Notes: a model not told the origin generated them from the letters alone. A stretch of DNA of 64,000 bases from Ovoidimarina sp038744785 (GCA_038744785.1 JBCDLX010000005.1:124001-188000); one strand, 5' to 3'; shown: positions 1 to 8,570, counted from the stretch's first letter. Made by a program: numbers and translations.

Positions 1-308
1 AAAGTTCCACCGGCGTCGTGATAGGCACGGTCATGGGAAACGCAGCATCCTTGCCACGGCGGCACGCCGCCATGCGCCTCTGCAAAGTCTGGAAACTGAT
101 CGGCGACGACGGTCCAGCTTGCCGACAAACCGCCGCTACACCCATCGGTCGTAAAGGGCGCAAGCGCAGTGTCTTCCCGCGCCATGATCCGTTGAAGTGC
201 GCGATGTGCGGGTAGTTCGACCGTCCGGCCCGGATCAAACCCCGACTGCGCCCCTGCAGGGTGCCAGACGATGACCAGTGCGGCGAAGAAAAGACTACGG
301 GTCGCCAT
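1..308 (-). CDS. Secreted protein with PLA2-like CC-x2-HD motif (3' end outside window)
   Basis: Partial gene: 102 codons are visible, running off the left edge with no stop. The ATG at 308 gives MATRSLFFAALVIVWHPAGA, a plausible signal peptide, followed by an exported domain with DGCSGG near residue 49 and WQGCCVSHDRAYHDAGG near the end of the visible part. A Cys-Cys-x2-His-Asp-x2-Tyr arrangement preceded by a DGC loop resembles the catalytic His-Asp and calcium loop of phospholipase A2 folds; the family assignment is inference. The start overlaps the end of the upstream glycerophosphodiesterase gene by 14 nt in another frame, so the two are probably translated together and could act in successive steps of phospholipid breakdown. 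Confidence 0.6.
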   Translation of the reverse strand, partial: MATRSLFFAALVIVWHPAGAQSGFDPGRTVELPAHRALQRIMAREDTALAPFTTDGCSGGLSASWTVVADQFPDFAEAHGGVPPWQGCCVSHDRAYHDAGGT

Positions 309-2112
309 CGGGATTGTCCGAAAAGGTCACGCCAAACCGCTCGGCCAGCACCAATGCAAGACGCTCTGGTGCCGTCATGTCGACGCGGGCTGCGATGACC
401 TCTTGTGCCAGTTCGGGAAAATCCGTGATCAACCCGTCGGCCCCCATTGAGATCGCGGAAGACATGCTGACGGGATCGTTGACCGTCCATACATAGAGGT
501 CCTTACCCTCCTCAGCCGCCGCGCGGGCAAGTTTGGGACCCGCCTGCGCGGAGCTGACGGCAATGAAATCACCATCTAGCCTGGTTAAATCCCCCACAGC
601 CGTTGCCGCCAACACGCCCGTGCGCCAGTCCGGGCGCAGGTCGATCATCTTCTCGACGGCGGGGTACTTAAGCGACATCACCGCAACCTGATCCGCCATG
701 CCCAGTTCATCGACGATTGCCGCTGTGCGGGCTTCAAGGTCGACATCGTGACCGTAGTACTTCAGTTCGATCAGCAGGTTCGTACGCCCCCGGACGGCTT
801 CCAGCGCCTGTACCAGTGTTGGGGTCCGCTCATCGGCATAGGCCGCATCATACCAGCTTCCAATGTCGATGCTCTCAAGATCGGCCATCGTGGCGTCCCA
901 GATCTTCAGGGGATTTCCCGCCATTTTCATAAAGTCGCTGTCGTGGACGACCACGACCTCACCATCGGCGGTTTCCTGAACATCGATTTCAACCCAGTCG
1001 GCGCCAATCTCGGCCGCGCGGTTGATCGAGGCGAGCGTGTTTTCGGGCCTGGTCCCCGCGGCGCCGCGATGGGCGATAACTTCGACGGTCTGGTCGCCAT
1101 CGACCCGCGATAAAAGCCTGCCACCCATGGCAAACCCGACGACCAGAAGGACAATCAAACCGCCCGCCAGAAGCTTCGGGCTCGTGCCAAAGTCCCGGGT
1201 GCCCGAGGGTTCAGCCACTGTGCCATCATAGCGCCGGTCAAGCACCCGCGCGAGCGCGCCGAGTGCCGTCGCGGCAACCATCATGTTGCACAGGATCCAA
1301 ACACCCGCCAATGCAAGGAAGACGGTCAGCGCGGCACGAAACCCAAGCCCCAAAAGCGCAGGGATCGCATCGGCCAGTGTCACGAACACAAAGCCGATGA
1401 TCAGCATCAGGGCGGTGCGCACGGCCAGCCAAAGCGCCACGTCCTTCACCAATGCCAGTCGCTGGCCGGTCATACGAGCGCGGCTGTCGGCGAACGCCGC
1501 GCCGGGGGACACGCCCCCAAAAAGAACCGCATGAAGCGAGACCGACCACCCAAGAAGTCTTGGAACAAGCACGATTGCCAGCAGTATCAGAAGGATCGCC
1601 GCGATCCCGATGAAAAGAAGGAACTCGGGCGGGCGGGCCGACAGGTAAAAGTTAATGTCATAGGTTCCGATCAAGGCCCTTGCTGTAACAAGCCCCGCGA
1701 CAGCAAACGGCACAACGTAGGCCAAAACCCGCAGCGTCAGCAGCATTGCAAAGCCAATCACCTGCGGAAGCCGGGACAGAATGCCCCCGAGCGCCAGGCG
1801 CAGCGCCGACACTGCCCCGGGGCGCCCGTGGCGCACGTCAAAAGACAAAACCGCGAAACCAAGAGCCGATCCGGCAAAAAGAACCGCAAGAGTGAACAGG
1901 CCAGCCAGAAACCCAACCGGCGACAAGAGGAAACGCGCAATGTCCTGATCGGTCAGTGCCGACTGTCCCGACAGCAAAAGCGCGGCCGCGAGCAAGGCAG
2001 ACACTGCAGGCGCGACGATAGCGACCCCGATCAGCCTGGACGCCACGTAGATCGGGAACACGACGGACTTACGCTTCCATGCCAGCCTGAAGTCGGAAAT
2101 GACCGTGGACAC
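295..2112 (-). CDS. Membrane-anchored glycerophosphodiester phosphodiesterase
   Basis: About 605 residues from a GTG at 2112; the frame is open further upstream, but this start has an AGGA element 9-12 nt ahead and leaves a free divergent region before radA. The N-terminal half (about residues 15-330) holds several hydrophobic segments of the membrane domain found in YhdW/GDPD fusions. The C-terminal domain starts near residue 349 with AHRGAAGTRPENT, then DWVEIDVQ and VVHDSDF, the HRG, E-D and HD metal/catalytic motifs of the GDPD TIM barrel. It should hydrolyse glycerophosphodiesters to glycerol-3-phosphate and an alcohol. It overlaps the downstream PLA2-like gene by 14 nt. Confidence 0.9.
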   Translation of the reverse strand: MSTVISDFRLAWKRKSVVFPIYVASRLIGVAIVAPAVSALLAAALLLSGQSALTDQDIARFLLSPVGFLAGLFTLAVLFAGSALGFAVLSFDVRHGRPGAVSALRLALGGILSRLPQVIGFAMLLTLRVLAYVVPFAVAGLVTARALIGTYDINFYLSARPPEFLLFIGIAAILLILLAIVLVPRLLGWSVSLHAVLFGGVSPGAAFADSRARMTGQRLALVKDVALWLAVRTALMLIIGFVFVTLADAIPALLGLGFRAALTVFLALAGVWILCNMMVAATALGALARVLDRRYDGTVAEPSGTRDFGTSPKLLAGGLIVLLVVGFAMGGRLLSRVDGDQTVEVIAHRGAAGTRPENTLASINRAAEIGADWVEIDVQETADGEVVVVHDSDFMKMAGNPLKIWDATMADLESIDIGSWYDAAYADERTPTLVQALEAVRGRTNLLIELKYYGHDVDLEARTAAIVDELGMADQVAVMSLKYPAVEKMIDLRPDWRTGVLAATAVGDLTRLDGDFIAVSSAQAGPKLARAAAEEGKDLYVWTVNDPVSMSSAISMGADGLITDFPELAQEVIAARVDMTAPERLALVLAERFGVTFSDNPDGDP

Positions 2113-2328
2113 CCGCGTTTCCTTTTGTCTTGTCTCAGTTTCCCAGGGACTGTGACAGGTCAACGGACCACTTGTAAACGATGTGAAAACACAGCCGACT
2201 GGCCGTAGGTTGCAGTCGCAACGCAGTGTTGCGCGCGACAGCACCGGCCGCCCTGTCTGTCCCTTCGCAAGGCGCATGAGGTACCCGAACCGCTTGGCAC
2301 CGCCCAGGCACCACGATAGGACCGAACT

Positions 2329-3693
2329 ATGGCGAAAACCCCAAGCTTTACCTGTTCGGCCTGCGGCGCAGTCCATTCGAAATGGTCCGGACGCTGCGAC
2401 GCCTGCGGCGCGTGGAATACCATACAGGAAGACAGCCCCCTCTCCGCCGGACCTTCGAAAAAGGCGCTTGGTGCTGCGCGCGGAACCTACGTTGCCCTAA
2501 CCGATCTGGCCGCTGGCGAGACACCGCCCGCTCGGGAAGCCAGCGGAATTGCCGAGTTCGACCGGGTCCTTGGTGGCGGGCTGGTGCCGGGATCAGCCAT
2601 CCTAGTGGGCGGCGATCCAGGGATCGGCAAATCCACCCTTCTGTTGCAGGGCGCTGCGCGATTTGCGGCGCAAGGTCTGAAGACGATCTATATCTCGGGC
2701 GAAGAAGCCACGGCGCAGGTCAGGTTGCGCGCGGGGCGGCTTGGCCTTGCGGATGCCCCGGTGCGTTTGGGTGCCGAAACCAACCTGCGCGATATTCTGA
2801 CGACGCTCGATGCCGAACGACCCGCGCTGGCAATCATCGACTCGATCCAAACCATGTGGCTCGACACCGTTGACAGCGCACCCGGTTCGGTCAGTCAGGT
2901 CCGTGCAACGGCCCATGAGCTTGTGACCCACGCCAAGAGTCGCGGCACCGCGGTGATTCTGGTGGGCCATGTCACCAAGGAAGGCCAGATCGCGGGCCCC
3001 CGCGTTGTCGAACATATGGTTGACACCGTGCTTTATTTTGAAGGGGAGCGTGGCCACCAGTTTCGCATTCTTCGCGCGGTAAAGAACCGGTTTGGCCCTG
3101 CAGACGAGATCGGCGTCTTCGAGATGACCGGAACGGGCCTGGGCGAAGTTCAGAACCCCTCGGCCCTGTTTCTCGGTGAGCGGGAGACACCCGCGCCCGG
3201 TGCAATTGTCTTTGCCGGTATCGAGGGGACCCGACCTGTCCTTTGCGAGATACAAGCATTGGTTGCGCCGTCTCCGCACAGCCAGCCCCGGCGGTCGACA
3301 GTGGGCCTTGATAGCGGGCGGCTGGCGATGATCCTTGCGGTCCTTGAAAGCCGTTGCGGTATACCTTTCGCGGGGCTTGACGTTTACCTGAATGTTGCTG
3401 GCGGCTTACGCGTTGGCGAAACAGGGGCCGATCTTGCTGTGGCGGCGGCGCTACTTTCGGCGCGCGAGGACGTGGCATTGCCGCCCGACACTGTTGTTTT
3501 TGGGGAAATAAGTCTATCAGGAGCCTTGCGTCCCGTGACGCAGACAGAAAGCAGGCTTAGGGAAGCGGCGAAGCTGGGTTTCACCGCTGCACTGATGCCA
3601 GAACGCAGTAAGACCGGGCCGGACACCGGGATCGAGGCACAGAAGATGCCCGACCTTTCGGCCCTTGCAGGGGGCATTTTCGGCGCGGGTTAG
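2329..3693 (+). CDS. radA: DNA repair protein RadA
   Basis: 454 residues, the usual length for RadA/Sms, a branch-migration ATPase acting in homologous recombination. In order: an N-terminal C4 zinc finger (Cys9, Cys12, Cys23, Cys26), a RecA-like ATPase with Walker A GGDPGIGKST near residue 95, the RadA signature KNRFGP near residue 252, and a C-terminal Lon-protease-like domain (GGLRVGETGADLAVAAALLS). The ATG at 2329 fits the family N-terminus. It is transcribed away from the glycerophosphodiesterase gene across about 216 bp and is followed after 21 nt by cvpA, so the two are likely an operon. Confidence 0.97.
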   Translation: MAKTPSFTCSACGAVHSKWSGRCDACGAWNTIQEDSPLSAGPSKKALGAARGTYVALTDLAAGETPPAREASGIAEFDRVLGGGLVPGSAILVGGDPGIGKSTLLLQGAARFAAQGLKTIYISGEEATAQVRLRAGRLGLADAPVRLGAETNLRDILTTLDAERPALAIIDSIQTMWLDTVDSAPGSVSQVRATAHELVTHAKSRGTAVILVGHVTKEGQIAGPRVVEHMVDTVLYFEGERGHQFRILRAVKNRFGPADEIGVFEMTGTGLGEVQNPSALFLGERETPAPGAIVFAGIEGTRPVLCEIQALVAPSPHSQPRRSTVGLDSGRLAMILAVLESRCGIPFAGLDVYLNVAGGLRVGETGADLAVAAALLSAREDVALPPDTVVFGEISLSGALRPVTQTESRLREAAKLGFTAALMPERSKTGPDTGIEAQKMPDLSALAGGIFGAG

Positions 3694-3714
3694 GCCCGCT
3701 GACGGAGCGAGCAA

Positions 3715-4275
3715 ATGGACGGCTTTACCATCGTTGACGGCATCGTCGCGGTTATTATCCTGATTTCGGCAATTCTGGCCTATTCGCGCGGTCTGGTCCG
3801 TGAAATCCTTGCCATTGCAGGTTGGGTCGCGGCTGCGGTTGCAGCATTCTTCCTGACACCAATGGCGGAACCACTGGTTCAAGAGATCCCGTTCATCAAC
3901 GAATTCCTGGCGGGAAGCTGCGAATTGTCGATTGTCACCGCATTTGTTGGCGTGTTTGTTCTCGCCCTTCTGCTGATTTCCATCTTCATCCCGCTCTTCG
4001 CGGGCGCGGTGCAGCGCTCGGCCCTGGGCGGCGCCGATCAGGCGCTGGGCTTTCTCTTCGGGGTGGTCCGGGGCGCGCTTCTGGTTGTGGTCGCCCTGAT
4101 CGTTTACGACCGTGTCCTGATCGGGGACCCAATTGAGGTTGTCGACCAAAGCCGGACTGCAGCGATCTTTGCCAATGTGCAGGACCGGCTGGCCGATAGC
4201 ATCCCTAGCGAAGCGCCGACCTGGATCGTTGAACGTTACGAAGAGCTTGTGGGAAGCTGCGGCGCACCGGAATAA
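3715..4275 (+). CDS. cvpA: CvpA family membrane protein
   Basis: 186 residues with about four hydrophobic segments (roughly residues 5-25, 28-45, 64-88 and 103-128), matching the CvpA family (colicin V production protein). It opens with the family pattern F-x-I-VDGIVAVIILISAILAYSRGLVRE. The molecular role of CvpA is poorly defined; links to envelope homeostasis have been described. It lies 21 nt after radA. In many proteobacteria purF follows cvpA; here the next 240 bp contain no purF start, only a structured hairpin region and a doubtful small ORF. Confidence 0.93.
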   Translation: MDGFTIVDGIVAVIILISAILAYSRGLVREILAIAGWVAAAVAAFFLTPMAEPLVQEIPFINEFLAGSCELSIVTAFVGVFVLALLLISIFIPLFAGAVQRSALGGADQALGFLFGVVRGALLVVVALIVYDRVLIGDPIEVVDQSRTAAIFANVQDRLADSIPSEAPTWIVERYEELVGSCGAPE

Positions 4276-4403
4276 CGCTGGCCCCTGGATTTTGCTGCAC
4301 ATGCAGCCGCTGACCGATCGATCGGACTGGTTTGTTTCGCCGGAGTCACGCCTATCGTTTCGCCTTTTCGCGTAATTCCGCAAAAATCTGACATGTTAGC
4401 CGG

Positions 4404-4459
4404 CCTTTGTCAGACCGAACGCCTTATTCTTGCCTCAATCAGGCGGAATAAGGCAAAGG
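4404..4459. other. Nested inverted repeats (possible structured RNA or terminator)
   Basis: A 9-bp perfect inverted repeat, GCCTTATTC (4421-4429) and GAATAAGGC (4446-4454), encloses a second stem GCCT/AGGC with loop CAATC, and is flanked by CCTTTG (4404-4409) and CAAAGG (4454-4459), whose first base is shared with the 9-bp arm. No T-run follows, so a classical intrinsic terminator is not obvious. It sits about 130 nt after the cvpA stop and about 60 nt before a possible small membrane ORF. It could end cvpA transcription, form the 5' leader of the next gene, or be a small RNA. Confidence 0.45.
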
Positions 4460-4515
4460 TGGGCCTTGGGCACGACACGCCCGAGCCCTTTGCGGCAAAG
4501 AAAAAGAGAATTAAC

Positions 4516-4710
4516 ATGCTATACGTCGCGCTTGTATTTTTGTGCCTGGCTCAGATGCTGCATTTCAGCCGGCACTGGCTGACCCTCACGCAGAAGATGC
4601 GAGAAGACGCCCGCGATGTGCGCGTTCGCAGCGAGTTGAACTGGAAAACGCAGCGCCGAAACCCGAGCCTGAGCGGAGGGGAGCGGACTGGCCTGTTCGG
4701 GCGGTCCTAG
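4516..4710 (+). CDS. Possible small single-pass membrane protein
   Basis: 64 codons from ATG 4516. The product has one hydrophobic N-terminal segment (MLYVALVFLCLAQML) followed by a charged tail rich in Arg. The ribosome-binding site is weak (an AAGAG stretch upstream), no family was recognised, and the frame stays open upstream through the hairpin region, so the start is unsure. The stop overlaps the convergent ATPase gene by 4 nt. It may be a real small gene or a chance ORF; the hydrophobic start followed by basic residues is the only positive sign. Confidence 0.35.
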   Translation: MLYVALVFLCLAQMLHFSRHWLTLTQKMREDARDVRVRSELNWKTQRRNPSLSGGERTGLFGRS

Positions 4711-5546
4711 TCCAGACGCACCCTGTGCCGTCCCGCTAGATCCGTAACATACTGCCATGCCACCCGACCCGACCGCGCGCCTCGTGTGGCTTGCCATTCT
4801 ATCGCCTCTGCACGAAGCGTTTCCTCGTCGATCTTGATGCCGAACGCATCGCAGTAGCCCCGGATCATCGCAAGGTATTCATCCTGGCTGCACGGGTGAA
4901 ATCCCAGCCACAAGCCGAAACGATCCGACAGCGAAACCTTTTCCTCGGTCGCCTCTGACGGGCTGATCGCGGTGGACCGTTCGTTTTCAATCATGTCGCG
5001 CGGCATCAGGTGCCGGCGGTTAGACGTGGCATAGAAAACAGCGTTCACGGGTCGTCCCTCAACACCGCCATCCAACACAGCCTTAAGCGATTTGTAGTGC
5101 TCGTCATCATGGCTGAATGAAAGGTCATCGCAAAACAGCAAGAACCGCTCTTCTGTACCACGCAGAACCGACAAAAGCCGTCCGATAGACGGAAGATCCT
5201 CGCGCTGCACTTCGACGATCTTTAAGGGCAAGCCCTGGGCAACAACCTCGGCATGAACGGCTTTCACCAACGAGGATTTTCCCATTCCACGTGCGCCCCA
5301 AAGCAGCGCATTGTTTGCGGGCAGGCCTTGCGCAAACTGAACCGTATTGGCCAAAAGTGTATCCCGGGCACGGTCGATGCCAAGAAGAAGCGGCAGATCG
5401 ACTCGGTTGACTTTGGGAACCGGCGCCAGCCGGTCAGGCGCGACATGCCACACAAACGCGTCCGCCACGCCGAAATCCGGGGCATCCAGAGGCGATGGCG
5501 AAAGACGCTCCAGTGCAGCCGCAATCCGGTCGAGCGGGTTTGTCAT
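4707..5546 (-). CDS. ATP-binding protein, DUF815 family
   Basis: 279 residues. A Walker A P-loop GARGMGKSS lies at residues 84-92 and a Walker B-like LLFCDDLSF near residue 138, followed by ATSNRRHL and a region rich in charged residues, as in the DUF815 AAA+ proteins common in alphaproteobacteria. The substrate is unknown. The start overlaps the end of tatC by 4 nt (ATGA), so it is translationally coupled to the Tat translocase genes as the last gene of tatABC-DUF815. A direct role in Tat export is not implied by the sequence. Confidence 0.88.
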   Translation of the reverse strand: MTNPLDRIAAALERLSPSPLDAPDFGVADAFVWHVAPDRLAPVPKVNRVDLPLLLGIDRARDTLLANTVQFAQGLPANNALLWGARGMGKSSLVKAVHAEVVAQGLPLKIVEVQREDLPSIGRLLSVLRGTEERFLLFCDDLSFSHDDEHYKSLKAVLDGGVEGRPVNAVFYATSNRRHLMPRDMIENERSTAISPSEATEEKVSLSDRFGLWLGFHPCSQDEYLAMIRGYCDAFGIKIDEETLRAEAIEWQATRGARSGRVAWQYVTDLAGRHRVRLD

Positions 5547-6475
5547 GCCCGGGCGTCATCCTCATCGGCGTCGCCGTAAAGCTCTTCATCCTCATCAAGT
5601 ACGCCAGCCTCGCGCAGTTCGCGGGTTCTCTTCCGTTCCACGCCTTTCACCAGCCAGATCGAAATTTCATAAAGCCCGTAAACGGCTGTGAACAGAATGA
5701 TTTGCGTGATCACGTCGGGCGGGGTCACAAGTGCTGCCAAAACCAGGATGCCAACCATCGCGTATTTGCGCACGTTCCCCAAACCGCGCGAGGTGACGAG
5801 CCCGGCCTTTCCCATCAGTGTCAAGAGCACCGGAAGCTGAAAGCAAAGCCCGAACGCCATAATGAATTTTAAAGAAATATCGAGCGATTCGTTCACCTTC
5901 CCAAAGAATGTGACCCGTATCCCCTCTTCCGTTTCCGGGACGACCACAGGTTCGGAAACGGTGTCGCCACCGGCAACAAGGTTCGCGAAGATCGAGCTTA
6001 CGTCGGCAAAGCCAAGAAAGAACGCCATCGCCAACGGTGTGACAACCAAATGGGCGAAAGCGGCCCCAAGAAAGAACATGATCGGCGAGGCAATTAGGAA
6101 CGGTAGGAACGCATTTTTCTCGGATCGGTACAGACCTGGCGCCACAAAACGCCACATCTGGAAGCCGATCACTGGAAACGCCAATGCGAAACCAAATACG
6201 ATCGAAATCCGAAATAACGTGAAAAGGTATTCTTGCGGGCTTGTGTATTGCAGTGTCGGTGACGGGTCGCCTAGATCGCGCAACGTCGCCTCGATCGGGG
6301 TGAGCATGAACTCAAGCACGTGCGTGGCAATGAACTCACCCTGCACCGGGATGAAGAAGAACGTAATCGCGACCATGAACGCGATCACCGACCTGATCAG
6401 ACGAGTGCGGAGCTCTGCCAGGTGCTCGATCAGCGGCGCCGAGCTGTCTTCGATGTCGTCATCAGGTTTGGCCAT
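5543..6475 (-). CDS. tatC: Sec-independent protein translocase TatC
   Basis: 310 residues with six predicted membrane segments. It carries the TatC N-terminal pattern LIEHLAELRTRLIRS and the conserved F-x3-FP stretch FALAFPVIGFQMWRFVAPGL. TatC is the multi-spanning receptor for twin-arginine signal peptides. The region near residues 155-185 has a long periplasmic loop, and the tail (EDEELYGDADEDDARA) is acidic, extending beyond short TatC homologs. The start overlaps the tatB stop by 1 nt (TAATG) and the end overlaps the DUF815 gene by 4 nt. Confidence 0.97.
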   Translation of the reverse strand: MAKPDDDIEDSSAPLIEHLAELRTRLIRSVIAFMVAITFFFIPVQGEFIATHVLEFMLTPIEATLRDLGDPSPTLQYTSPQEYLFTLFRISIVFGFALAFPVIGFQMWRFVAPGLYRSEKNAFLPFLIASPIMFFLGAAFAHLVVTPLAMAFFLGFADVSSIFANLVAGGDTVSEPVVVPETEEGIRVTFFGKVNESLDISLKFIMAFGLCFQLPVLLTLMGKAGLVTSRGLGNVRKYAMVGILVLAALVTPPDVITQIILFTAVYGLYEISIWLVKGVERKRTRELREAGVLDEDEELYGDADEDDARA

Positions 6476-7041
6476 TAGCGTCCCCGCTTGAGGGGCTTGC
6501 CTGCCCCCTTCTTCGGCATGTTCTTTTGGCGGCCTTCTGGCGGGCGCACCGGACGATGCTCCGCTTTCGGGGCCACGGGGGCCGGATCGGCTTTTGGTTT
6601 GGATGCCGTAAAGGCCGCTTTTGCACCATCGCGATCCTTTGCCGCCGCAAGACGCGCAGCCGTTTCTTCCTGGATCTTCCGTGCCTTCTCAGCCTTTTCT
6701 TCGCGGAGTTTCGCGGTGTGCGGGCCCTCGGGCTTGGTATCGGTTTTTGGCGGGTCTTTCTTTCCGGGCTCCCACTTTTCAAAGCTGTCTGCAGCCTTGT
6801 TCAGCGTGTTCAGCCCCAGGGATTGCGACGATGTCATCGTCTTTAGCCCCGCGGCCGTTTCCTTCATGCCCGATTGGTCGGCGGCGTCATTCATCGCCCG
6901 CTGAAACTCGCGTGCCATGCCGCGCGCCTTGGCGGTAAACCGTCCCAACGCCCGGAACATTCCGGGCAGGTCCTTCGGCCCCACAACGATCAGCGCCACA
7001 ATGCCGATCACAAGGAGCTCCATAAAGCCGATGTCGAACAT
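6475..7041 (-). CDS. tatB: Sec-independent protein translocase TatB
   Basis: 188 residues. The N-terminus MFDIGFMELLVIGIVALIVV is the single TatB membrane helix, followed by GPKDLPGMFRALGRF, the short hinge and amphipathic helix. The remainder is a charged Lys/Ala/Pro-rich cytoplasmic tail typical of alphaproteobacterial TatB. TatB pairs with TatC in the substrate receptor complex. It lies 20 nt after tatA and overlaps tatC by 1 nt. Confidence 0.95.
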   Translation of the reverse strand: MFDIGFMELLVIGIVALIVVGPKDLPGMFRALGRFTAKARGMAREFQRAMNDAADQSGMKETAAGLKTMTSSQSLGLNTLNKAADSFEKWEPGKKDPPKTDTKPEGPHTAKLREEKAEKARKIQEETAARLAAAKDRDGAKAAFTASKPKADPAPVAPKAEHRPVRPPEGRQKNMPKKGAGKPLKRGR

Positions 7042-7061
7042 CGCCGTTTAGCCTCTTTGGA

Positions 7062-7292
7062 TTAAGCTTTGTCCTTGGGCTTTTCGGCCTCGTCCTCGGG
7101 CGTGACGTCGCGCGCAACCGCTGCCGCATCGTCCTCGATTTCTTTCTTGCCGTCGTCCACGCCCTTCTTGAAGGCGGTGATGCCTTTGCCGACCTCTCCC
7201 ATTAAGGACGAGATCTTTCCGCGTCCGAACAGCACCAGGACAACGATCGCGATCAGAAGAAGGCCGGGAAGGCCGATGTTTCCAAGACCCAT
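7062..7292 (-). CDS. tatA: Sec-independent protein translocase TatA
   Basis: 76 residues, normal for TatA. MGLGNIGLPGLLLIAIVVLV gives the membrane helix, LFGRGKISSLMGEVGKGI the conserved F-G hinge and amphipathic helix, then an acidic tail. TatA oligomers form the pore for folded proteins. It is the first gene of the tat operon. The 215 bp upstream are shared with a divergent gene pair at 7508-8570 and should contain the tat promoter. Confidence 0.96.
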   Translation of the reverse strand: MGLGNIGLPGLLLIAIVVLVLFGRGKISSLMGEVGKGITAFKKGVDDGKKEIEDDAAAVARDVTPEDEAEKPKDKA

Positions 7293-7434
7293 TATGAGCT
7301 CCTTGGGCGGCGGGCGCCCGAAATGTTCCTATCCGGCGACCGTTCTATGCAGGCGCGCGCAAAACGAAAAGGGATGGGCCCCTGTTCTGCCACTCAACGC
7401 GGGTCAATCGTGCAAGTTTCTTGACTGTGGCAAA

Positions 7435-7464
7435 TTCCAACTGACAGGTTTATGTCAGTTGGAA
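7435..7464. promoter_or_regulatory. Perfect 12-bp inverted repeat, candidate WYL-regulator operator
   Basis: TTCCAACTGACA (7435-7446), six-base spacer GGTTTA, TGTCAGTTGGAA (7453-7464): a perfect dyad 43 bp before the start of the monooxygenase-like gene at 7508, whose next gene encodes a WYL-domain regulator. A possible -35 element TTGACT lies at 7421-7426, just in front. The position suggests that the regulator binds here and controls its own operon. That is inference from placement. Confidence 0.6.
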
Positions 7465-7507
7465 CCGTGTAGCTCCGGGATATCACAACTCGAATCGGAG
7501 ATCTCAC

Positions 7508-7888
7508 ATGAAACTGCCTCTTACCCTGTCGCTGGCTGCGGCCCTCTTGGCCCCGGCAGACTCAGCGCGCGCCACAGAACCCACTGCCGGGCCAGTGATG
7601 GAAATCGTCACGTACCGGCTGAAGCCCGGCGTCGATCACGACGCCTATCTTGCTGCGGCCCGCGCCACCGAAGCCTTTCTGCGGGACACCGGCGCCGTGA
7701 CGGCGCGCGCGCTAACCGTCGATGCCGATGGCACCTGGACCGACATTATTCAATGGACCTCGATGGACGCGGCCAAGGCCGCCGAGGCAGAGGCGATGCA
7801 ACGCCCCGAGTTCGGCGCGTTCTTTGACGCTTTTGATCCCGACAGCACGGTGATGCGCCATGCCGAGATCGTCTGGCAGATGGAATAA
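7508..7888 (+). CDS. Exported dimeric alpha-beta barrel protein (ABM/Dabb-like)
   Basis: 126 residues with a signal peptide (MKLPLTLSLAAALLAPADSARA) and a mature domain starting PVMEIVTYRLKPGVDHDAYLAAARATEAF, the beta-strand and helix pattern of small ferredoxin-like monooxygenase/Dabb proteins (compare quinol monooxygenases and heme-free ABM domains). The catalytic role is unknown. A GGAG ribosome-binding site lies 8-11 nt before the ATG. The stop is 1 nt from the start of the WYL regulator gene, and a perfect 12-bp palindrome lies upstream, so the pair looks like a self-regulated operon. Confidence 0.75.
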   Translation: MKLPLTLSLAAALLAPADSARATEPTAGPVMEIVTYRLKPGVDHDAYLAAARATEAFLRDTGAVTARALTVDADGTWTDIIQWTSMDAAKAAEAEAMQRPEFGAFFDAFDPDSTVMRHAEIVWQME

Positions 7889-7889
7889 C

Positions 7890-8570
7890 ATGCGCCGCAG
7901 CGACCGACTTTTTGAACTGATCGGACTGCTTCGCGACGGTCGCCTTCACAAGGCGGCCGATCTCGCAGAGCGGCTGGAGGTCAGCCAGCGCAGTATCTAC
8001 CGGGACATGGAAACGCTAAAGGCATCCGGTATTCCGGTCGAAGGCGAACGCGGCGTGGGCTATATTCTGACAGCGCCGGTCACGCTTCCCCCTTTGAACC
8101 TCACTCTGACCGAACTCGAAGCCCTTCACCTTGGAATGGCGGTTGTGGCCGAGGCGGCGGATGAAGACCTGCAAGCGGCTGCACGGTCACTCGCCGCGAA
8201 AATCGACGCCGTTGTGCCAGAGGATCGGACGGCCCCGGCAGAGGGCTGGGGGTTTGCTGTCTACCCGTTTGCCGACGCCGCCCGCGGGTTTGCGCATATG
8301 CCCGCGCTTCGTTCGGCGATCCGCGCCCGTCAGAAGCTGCACATCAGCTATACCGATCTGGAAGGCGCCCGTTCCGCGCGGACCATCCGGCCGCTGCAGA
8401 TGGAATATTGGGGACGGGTCTGGACGCTGACATCCTGGTGTGAAACGCGCACCGACTTCCGCGTGTTCCGCGTGGACCGCATCGACACTGTCGATGCCCT
8501 TCCAGAGCTGTTTGTCGACGAACCCGGAAAGACGCTTGGGGACTACTTGGCGCGACTTGGTGCGACTTAA
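7890..8570 (+). CDS. YafY-type transcriptional regulator (HTH and WYL domains)
   Basis: 226 residues from ATG 7890. The N-terminal helix-turn-helix reads RLFELIGLLRDGRLHKAADLAERLEVSQRSIYRDM, the pattern of HTH_11/DeoR-like YafY regulators. The C-terminal part (from about residue 130) is a WYL domain with ISYTDLEG, RTIRPLQMEYWGRVWTLTSWCETRTDFRVFRVDRI. WYL domains sense small ligands or nucleic acids. The start codon lies 1 nt after the upstream stop. The palindrome at 7435-7464 is the likely binding site. Confidence 0.9.
   Translation: MRRSDRLFELIGLLRDGRLHKAADLAERLEVSQRSIYRDMETLKASGIPVEGERGVGYILTAPVTLPPLNLTLTELEALHLGMAVVAEAADEDLQAAARSLAAKIDAVVPEDRTAPAEGWGFAVYPFADAARGFAHMPALRSAIRARQKLHISYTDLEGARSARTIRPLQMEYWGRVWTLTSWCETRTDFRVFRVDRIDTVDALPELFVDEPGKTLGDYLARLGAT

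Noticed and set aside
1531..2208. 225-codon open frame antisense to the glycerophosphodiesterase gene
   Set aside because: Very high Arg/Gln/Lys content and exact opposition to the membrane domain coding region; a shadow frame.
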